Position numbers and translations under genes: made by a program. The notes below the pieces were generated by a model. That model saw only the letters and a program-made list of their open reading frames with translations. It was not told the DNA's origin and ran no database searches. Below are positions 4,680 to 7,800 of a stretch of 7,800 bases of DNA, one piece after another. How positions within the stretch are numbered: position 1 is the stretch's first letter; every line of letters starts with the position of its first letter. This DNA is from CAYTKU01 sp964550845. Lineage in GTDB: Bacteria; Patescibacteriota; Patescibacteriia; Magasanikbacterales; UBA922. The DNA lies in NCBI GenBank assembly GCA_964550845.1, contig CAZKAD010000043.1, positions 1 to 7,800 on the forward strand. The letters run 5' to 3'.

Positions 4680-5426
4680 ATGCTCTCAACCTATCGTCTT
4701 CAAACACAGGATTTTATCCTCACCGAAGATACTCTTCCACAGGGCAAAAATTATATTTTGAAAATCAAAGACATGCCCACAGAGGATAAGCCTCGTGAGA
4801 AACTGCTCAAATATGGACCATCAAGCTTATCGGTTGCCGAGCTGGTGGCGGTTATTTTCACTTCTGGAAGTAAAAAAGAAGATGTCATGTCTATGGCTTC
4901 AAGAGTAGTAAAAGAATATGGCGAAAAATCGCTCATGAGTCAGGTAAGTGCTGAAAAACTGGCACAAGATCTTGATATTCCGCTTATCAAAGCACTGCAA
5001 CTGGTTGCTTGTAGTGAGATTGGTCAACGTTTTTTTAAAAAAAATACAGCTGGCCCGGCTGTCATTCGTACAGGGAAAGATGTGTATCAGTATTTGCGGG
5101 AAATGGAAAACCTCCCCAAGGAACATCTCCGCGGTATTTATCTCAATTCCCACTACCGCGTGATACATGATGAAGTCATCTCTATCGGCACGATCAATAC
5201 CAATATTATTCACCCTCGCGAAGTATTCAAACCTGCCATTGAATACAACGCTGTCGCCCTCATTTTGGCTCATAATCACCCTTCGGGTATTACCCAACCG
5301 AGCCAAGCAGATATTGATATCACCCGCCAGCTTATTTCAGTTGGGAAAATTATGGGTATAAATCTCATTGATCATGTGATTATTGGGAAAGGCAAGTTTG
5401 AAAGTATCGATGTCGACTATACATAA
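4680..5426 (+). CDS. radC: RadC/UPF0758 family JAMM-domain protein
   Basis: RadC-family proteins carry a helix-hairpin-helix-like N-terminal region and a C-terminal MPN/JAMM metalloprotease-like domain. The historic DNA-repair role is disputed and the biochemical activity is unsettled. The 248-residue product has KIKDMPTEDKPREKLLKYGPSSLSVAELVAVIF (28-60), LGIP-like DLDIPLIKALQLVA (97-110), and the metal-binding HNHPSGITQPSQAD (His198, His200, Asp211), intact for zinc binding. The chosen ATG adds about 26 residues before the usual family start. A TTG at 4758 (just before KIKDMP) would give the standard length, and both lie downstream of the predicted promoter. No Shine-Dalgarno is visible. It leads a gene run and is followed 22 nt later by a small unknown gene. 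Confidence 0.92.
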   Translation: MLSTYRLQTQDFILTEDTLPQGKNYILKIKDMPTEDKPREKLLKYGPSSLSVAELVAVIFTSGSKKEDVMSMASRVVKEYGEKSLMSQVSAEKLAQDLDIPLIKALQLVACSEIGQRFFKKNTAGPAVIRTGKDVYQYLREMENLPKEHLRGIYLNSHYRVIHDEVISIGTINTNIIHPREVFKPAIEYNAVALILAHNHPSGITQPSQADIDITRQLISVGKIMGINLIDHVIIGKGKFESIDVDYT

Positions 5427-5448
5427 GAATATTTTTATTCTATTTGCT

Positions 5449-5715
5449 ATGAAAACTTATACTTTGGATCTTAAAACAAGTATTGTAACAGAGGGAGCTC
5501 ATTCATTTTCTTATGGAGTATTGCACGATGCTCCTTCAAGTCAGACTCGCAAAGAAAAATTAAAAAAAGAATTTGATGATCTTCACTTGTTGTTTTTGAG
5601 TAAAACCATACGCCTCGCTCAGGAAGCAACACTGACTCCGCATGATCAAATCAAGATCACGGCATTATTTCAAGAGCTTATTAAAATAAAGCTTCTTCTG
5701 CAAGAAGATGATTAG
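5449..5715 (+). CDS. Small hypothetical protein (88 aa)
   Basis: I do not recognise this family. The start ATG 5449 is 22 nt after radC; an in-frame ATG at 5383 would overlap radC by 44 nt and is less likely. The product begins MKTYTLDLKTSIVTEG, has a polar stretch with many Lys and Glu (residues about 30-45), and ends in a leucine- and lysine-rich predicted helix (about 66-85). There is no signal peptide, membrane segment or cysteine, so a cytosolic helical protein is expected. Its codon usage and A/T-rich style match the neighbours, and the following gene starts 12 nt downstream, which supports a real operon member. Confidence 0.65.
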   Translation: MKTYTLDLKTSIVTEGAHSFSYGVLHDAPSSQTRKEKLKKEFDDLHLLFLSKTIRLAQEATLTPHDQIKITALFQELIKIKLLLQEDD

Positions 5716-5727
5716 ATAAATTCTATT

Positions 5728-6402
5728 ATGAAAAAATTTGTTTTTTTGTTTTCATTTTTCATTCTCTTGTTATCTGGATGTGGAAAGACCTCTGCCCCAG
5801 TAACCATAGATAATTATTATAACAGCTCTGATACAGAGAGAATTGTAGAGGAGCCTGTCACTCCACCGACGCTTTCTGGAGATAAACCTATTTTACAACC
5901 ACCTATGACTACGAGCACCAATCAAATTCAAAAGACCTTTATTGCGATTCTTCATACGAGTGAAGGAGATATTGAAATTACTTTTAATAATACAGAAACA
6001 CCAAAGACAGTTGAAAATTTTGTCAGCCTGGCTCAAAAAAATTTCTATGACAACACAATTTTTCATCGTGTTATCGAGGATTTTATGATTCAAGGTGGAG
6101 ATCCTGATGGAGATGGAACTGGTGGTCCTGGATATACTTTTGATGATGAAAAGTTTACTGGAAAATATACTCGTGGGGCTGTTGCCATGGCCAACCGTGG
6201 ACCCAACACCAATGGTAGTCAATTTTTTATCATGCATGCCGACTATCCTTTGCCACCAAACTATACTATTTTTGGACGTGTGACCAAAGGCATGGAAGTC
6301 GTGGACAAGATCGCTACTGCACCGGTAAAATCAAATGGACGAGAAACTTCAGTGCCTGTGACTCCCGTAAAAGTAAAGACCATTGATATTAAAGAACAAT
6401 AA
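5728..6402 (+). CDS. Lipoprotein cyclophilin-type peptidyl-prolyl cis-trans isomerase
   Basis: Cyclophilins catalyse cis-trans isomerisation of Xaa-Pro bonds; this one is predicted to work outside the cytoplasmic membrane. The 224-residue product starts with a type II signal peptide, MKKFVFLFSFFILLLSGC, with lipobox LSGC and lipidated Cys18. A Pro/Thr-rich linker (about 19-68) follows, then the cyclophilin domain (about 70-222). Catalytic and binding residues are present: FHRVI with Arg114, FMIQGGD with Phe119 and Gln122, MANRGPNTNGSQFFI with Gln165-Phe166-Phe167, and NYTIFGRV. The usual Trp of eukaryotic cyclophilin A is replaced, as in many bacterial forms. Lgt encoded upstream is the expected lipidating enzyme. 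It sits 12 nt after the small hypothetical gene and 10 nt before dsbB, suggesting a shared role in exported-protein folding. Confidence 0.93.
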   Translation: MKKFVFLFSFFILLLSGCGKTSAPVTIDNYYNSSDTERIVEEPVTPPTLSGDKPILQPPMTTSTNQIQKTFIAILHTSEGDIEITFNNTETPKTVENFVSLAQKNFYDNTIFHRVIEDFMIQGGDPDGDGTGGPGYTFDDEKFTGKYTRGAVAMANRGPNTNGSQFFIMHADYPLPPNYTIFGRVTKGMEVVDKIATAPVKSNGRETSVPVTPVKVKTIDIKEQ

Positions 6403-6412
6403 TTTTTTTGGT

Positions 6413-6943
6413 ATGAATACTTTCATAGAACAGTTTAATTTTCTTCTTGGGATCGCTACGATTATTGGACAGGGGATACTTTTGGTTCTTATTGTAATTT
6501 TGTTTCTCAAAAAGAAAAACAAAATTACTGCTTTTGTCCAAAAATATATTCTCGAGTTACTTTTGGTTGTTTCGGGAGCCGGTACTTTTTTAAGTCTCTT
6601 TTATTCGGAGGTTTTGGGTGAATTGCCATGTGATCTGTGTTGGTATCAGAGAATTTTTCTGTATCCACAGGTGATCATCCTCGCTATGGCAAAATGGAAA
6701 AAAGACAAATCTGTTTTGAATTATAGTTTGGCACTCTCTGTGGTCGGAGTACTTATTGCGCTGTATCACTACTATATTCAATGGGGTGGAATAGCATTGA
6801 TCCCATGTTCAGGCGATGCTCTGGCTTCTCCTTGCGCGCAAAAAACAATACTGGAGTTTGGGTATATTACCATACCATTTATGTCACTTGTCTCATTTAG
6901 CATGATGATCGTTTTGAATTTGATTGCCAAAAAACAAAAATAG
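6413..6943 (+). CDS. dsbB: DsbB/BdbC-like disulfide bond formation membrane protein
   Basis: DsbB-type proteins reoxidise a DsbA-like thiol oxidase and pass electrons to quinone in the membrane. The 176-residue product has about five hydrophobic stretches (roughly 10-32, 45-63, 80-94, 102-122, 150-172) and the signature LPCDLCWYQRIFLYP with Cys73-x-x-Cys76. A second pair, Cys132 (IPCSG) and Cys141 (SPCAQ), lies in the later external loop. Both cysteine pairs needed for activity are present, and the sequence is closer to BdbC-type than to the E. coli form. The first hydrophobic segment is extra relative to a four-helix DsbB. ATG 6413 is chosen because the frame's earlier ATG (6383) overlaps the isomerase gene. 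No DsbA partner is encoded in the window. Confidence 0.88.
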   Translation: MNTFIEQFNFLLGIATIIGQGILLVLIVILFLKKKNKITAFVQKYILELLLVVSGAGTFLSLFYSEVLGELPCDLCWYQRIFLYPQVIILAMAKWKKDKSVLNYSLALSVVGVLIALYHYYIQWGGIALIPCSGDALASPCAQKTILEFGYITIPFMSLVSFSMMIVLNLIAKKQK

Positions 6944-6947
6944 CTTT

Positions 6948-7466
6948 ATGAATAAAAAATTCTGGATTGTCTTTTTTTTGATAGATATTTTGCTGATTGC
7001 TGGTGGAATTTTTTGGTTTTGGCATAATCGTGACACCGATCATCACCAAGATGAAGTACACTATCATGCAGGTTTTCAGGTCTATGTAGATGATGTCAAA
7101 CAAGATTTTTCAGATTTCAAATACATGAAAATCGAACCATGCGGTACAGATCATAGTCAGGGTGATGATCAGCTCGAAAAAGCCCATTTGCACGACAATA
7201 TTGGAGACGTGGTTCATGTACATAGAGACGGTGCTACGTGGGGAGATTTGTTTGCAAACATAAAATACCCATTACCGGAAGATGTTACAGGATATGTCAA
7301 TGGACAGCTGGTGCCTAAGATATTAACGATGCCAATTATTGCCAATGCAAGTGTGGTCTTTTTGGCAGGAGAAAATACTAATATCTCTGAAAAAATCGCA
7401 GCCCGAGTAAGCCAAGAGCGCATTGCCGAGATTGAAAAGAAGAGTGAGAAGTGCGGTGATGAGTAG
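6948..7466 (+). CDS. Membrane-anchored His-rich extracytoplasmic protein
   Basis: I cannot assign a named family. The 172-residue product has an N-terminal signal-anchor (about 5-25, KFWIVFFLIDILLIAGGIFWF) and an external domain with three histidine clusters: DHHQDEVHYHAGF (31-43), TDHSQGDDQLEKAHLHD (67-83) and GDVVHVHRDGATW (86-98). At least ten His residues are present. There are two cysteines, Cys65 (IEPCG) and Cys169 (EKCGDE), which could form one disulfide. The middle (110-140) is beta-like and the C-terminus (145-168) a charged helix. HxH repeats suggest binding of a transition metal, but this is inference. It starts 4 nt after dsbB and is probably co-transcribed, so it may be a client of the disulfide system. 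ATG 6948 is preferred over 6924, which overlaps dsbB. Confidence 0.85.
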   Translation: MNKKFWIVFFLIDILLIAGGIFWFWHNRDTDHHQDEVHYHAGFQVYVDDVKQDFSDFKYMKIEPCGTDHSQGDDQLEKAHLHDNIGDVVHVHRDGATWGDLFANIKYPLPEDVTGYVNGQLVPKILTMPIIANASVVFLAGENTNISEKIAARVSQERIAEIEKKSEKCGDE

Positions 7467-7475
7467 GATATTCTC

Positions 7476-7504
7476 TTGTTTGGAATATTGAAAAAGAGTA
7501 TAAT
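7476..7504 (+). promoter_or_regulatory. Promoter of the downstream secreted-protein gene
   Basis: TTGTTT (7476-7481, 3/6) is followed after 17 nt by a perfect TATAAT (7499-7504). The predicted start is near 7511, about 14 nt before ATG 7525. A 6-bp dyad (7468-7473/7483-7488) overlaps the -35 region. Confidence 0.6.
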
Positions 7505-7505
7505 A

Positions 7506-7531
7506 TGGTCATAGCAATTTTGTTATGACCA
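7506..7531 (+). promoter_or_regulatory. Operator-like dyad over transcription start and start codon
   Basis: tggtcata (7506-7513) and tatgacca (7524-7531) form a perfect 8-bp inverted repeat with a 10-nt spacer. It covers the predicted start site (about 7511) and the ATG at 7525, immediately downstream of the TATAAT box. A DNA-binding repressor site is the simplest reading; if transcription starts further upstream it would be an RNA hairpin hiding the start codon. Confidence 0.5.
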
Positions 7532-7800
7532 AAAAATTTTTACTTCATTTTAATATACTCTATCTTGGAGTATTTTTGAGTTTAATTGTACTTCCTTCAT
7601 TGGCTTGGAGTCAGGTGTTTGAACAAGAAATTGAAGATACTCCACGAGAAGAAACTGTTCCTGCTCAGGAGTCGTTGGAAGAAGCTGTTCAGGAAGAGGT
7701 TTTTGTCAATCCAGAAGAAACTGTGATCGAAGAAGCTTTGTCTGAAGATCCAGTACCTGAGGACGTTGAGCAAACGGAAATTGAGGTTGAACATGAGATC
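7525..7800 (+). CDS. Secreted Glu-rich protein, N-terminal part (runs off window)
   Basis: The frame is open from ATG 7525 to the last base (92 codons, no stop), so the gene is truncated by the window edge. It begins with a signal peptide, MTKKFLLHFNILYLGVFLSL followed by IVLPSLAWS, with probable cleavage after about residue 29. The following region is strongly acidic and low-complexity (repeated E, V, P, T, for example TPREETVPAQESLEEAVQEE), typical of an extended linker or stalk ahead of a surface domain. No family can be assigned from this part. It has its own promoter and a dyad at the start codon, so it is probably not part of the upstream operon. Confidence 0.75.
   Translation, partial: MTKKFLLHFNILYLGVFLSLIVLPSLAWSQVFEQEIEDTPREETVPAQESLEEAVQEEVFVNPEETVIEEALSEDPVPEDVEQTEIEVEHEI

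Noticed and set aside
4465..4761. Plus-strand ORF of 98 codons after the tRNA
   Set aside because: It runs through the tRNA 3' copy, the terminator at 4600-4625, the radC promoter and the radC start; no coding signal or family resemblance.
1..7800. CRISPR array, transposase, integrase or anti-phage system
   Set aside because: No regularly spaced repeats and no transposase, integrase or nuclease ORF; the only direct repeat is the tRNA-end pair.

Overview
The window looks like a compact, AT-leaning bacterial chromosome segment, most likely from a Candidate Phyla Radiation / Patescibacteria-type genome. That is an inference from gene style: Lgt carries a GRIGCLFIHDH variant of the usual GRxGNF motif, genes are packed a few bases apart, I see no Shine-Dalgarno sequence in front of any start, and there are short membrane or secreted proteins of unrecognised family. 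UGA acts as a normal stop (lgt ends in TGA), so the UGA=Gly code of Gracilibacteria/Absconditabacteria does not apply.

Positions 1-387 hold no protein gene but are dense in minus-strand RNA signals. A structured RNA of about 120-165 nt (about 306 down to 144) has its own promoter, an 11-bp perfect closing helix (186-196 with 296-306) and a clear intrinsic terminator (144-166). I could not match it to 5S, SRP, RNase P, tmRNA or common riboswitch hallmarks. Just beyond it, a minus-strand promoter with two perfect consensus hexamers (TTGACA/TATAAT, 115-142) fires out of the left edge into another foldable RNA or leader.

Positions 388-4274 are a four-gene plus-strand operon. gatC and gatA encode two of the three subunits of the Glu-tRNA(Gln)/Asp-tRNA(Asn) amidotransferase (gatB is not here). 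Next is a 453-residue tandem-duplicated LOG-like protein whose second half has lost a key motif Glu, and last is lgt, prolipoprotein diacylglyceryl transferase. The operon promoter lies so close to gatC that the mRNA is probably leaderless.

Positions 4275-4679 contain tRNA-Ser(GGA) and an unusual downstream tract. A 17-bp hairpin starts two bases after the tRNA. About 100 nt of foldable sequence follows, and then a 22-nt exact copy of the tRNA 3' end, all before an intrinsic terminator at 4600-4625. This looks like either the scar of a tRNA-targeting element or a tRNA-linked structured RNA, and it is one of the two most interesting places in the window.

Positions 4680-7466 are a second plus-strand gene run: radC (JAMM-type RadC/UPF0758), an 88-residue unknown protein, a lipoprotein cyclophilin-type peptidyl-prolyl isomerase, a DsbB-like disulfide oxidoreductase, and a membrane-anchored His-rich protein with two cysteines. 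The last three form an extracytoplasmic protein-folding group, and the isomerase is a predicted substrate of the Lgt encoded upstream. From 7499 a new promoter with an operator-like dyad over the start codon drives a secreted Glu-rich protein that runs off the right edge.
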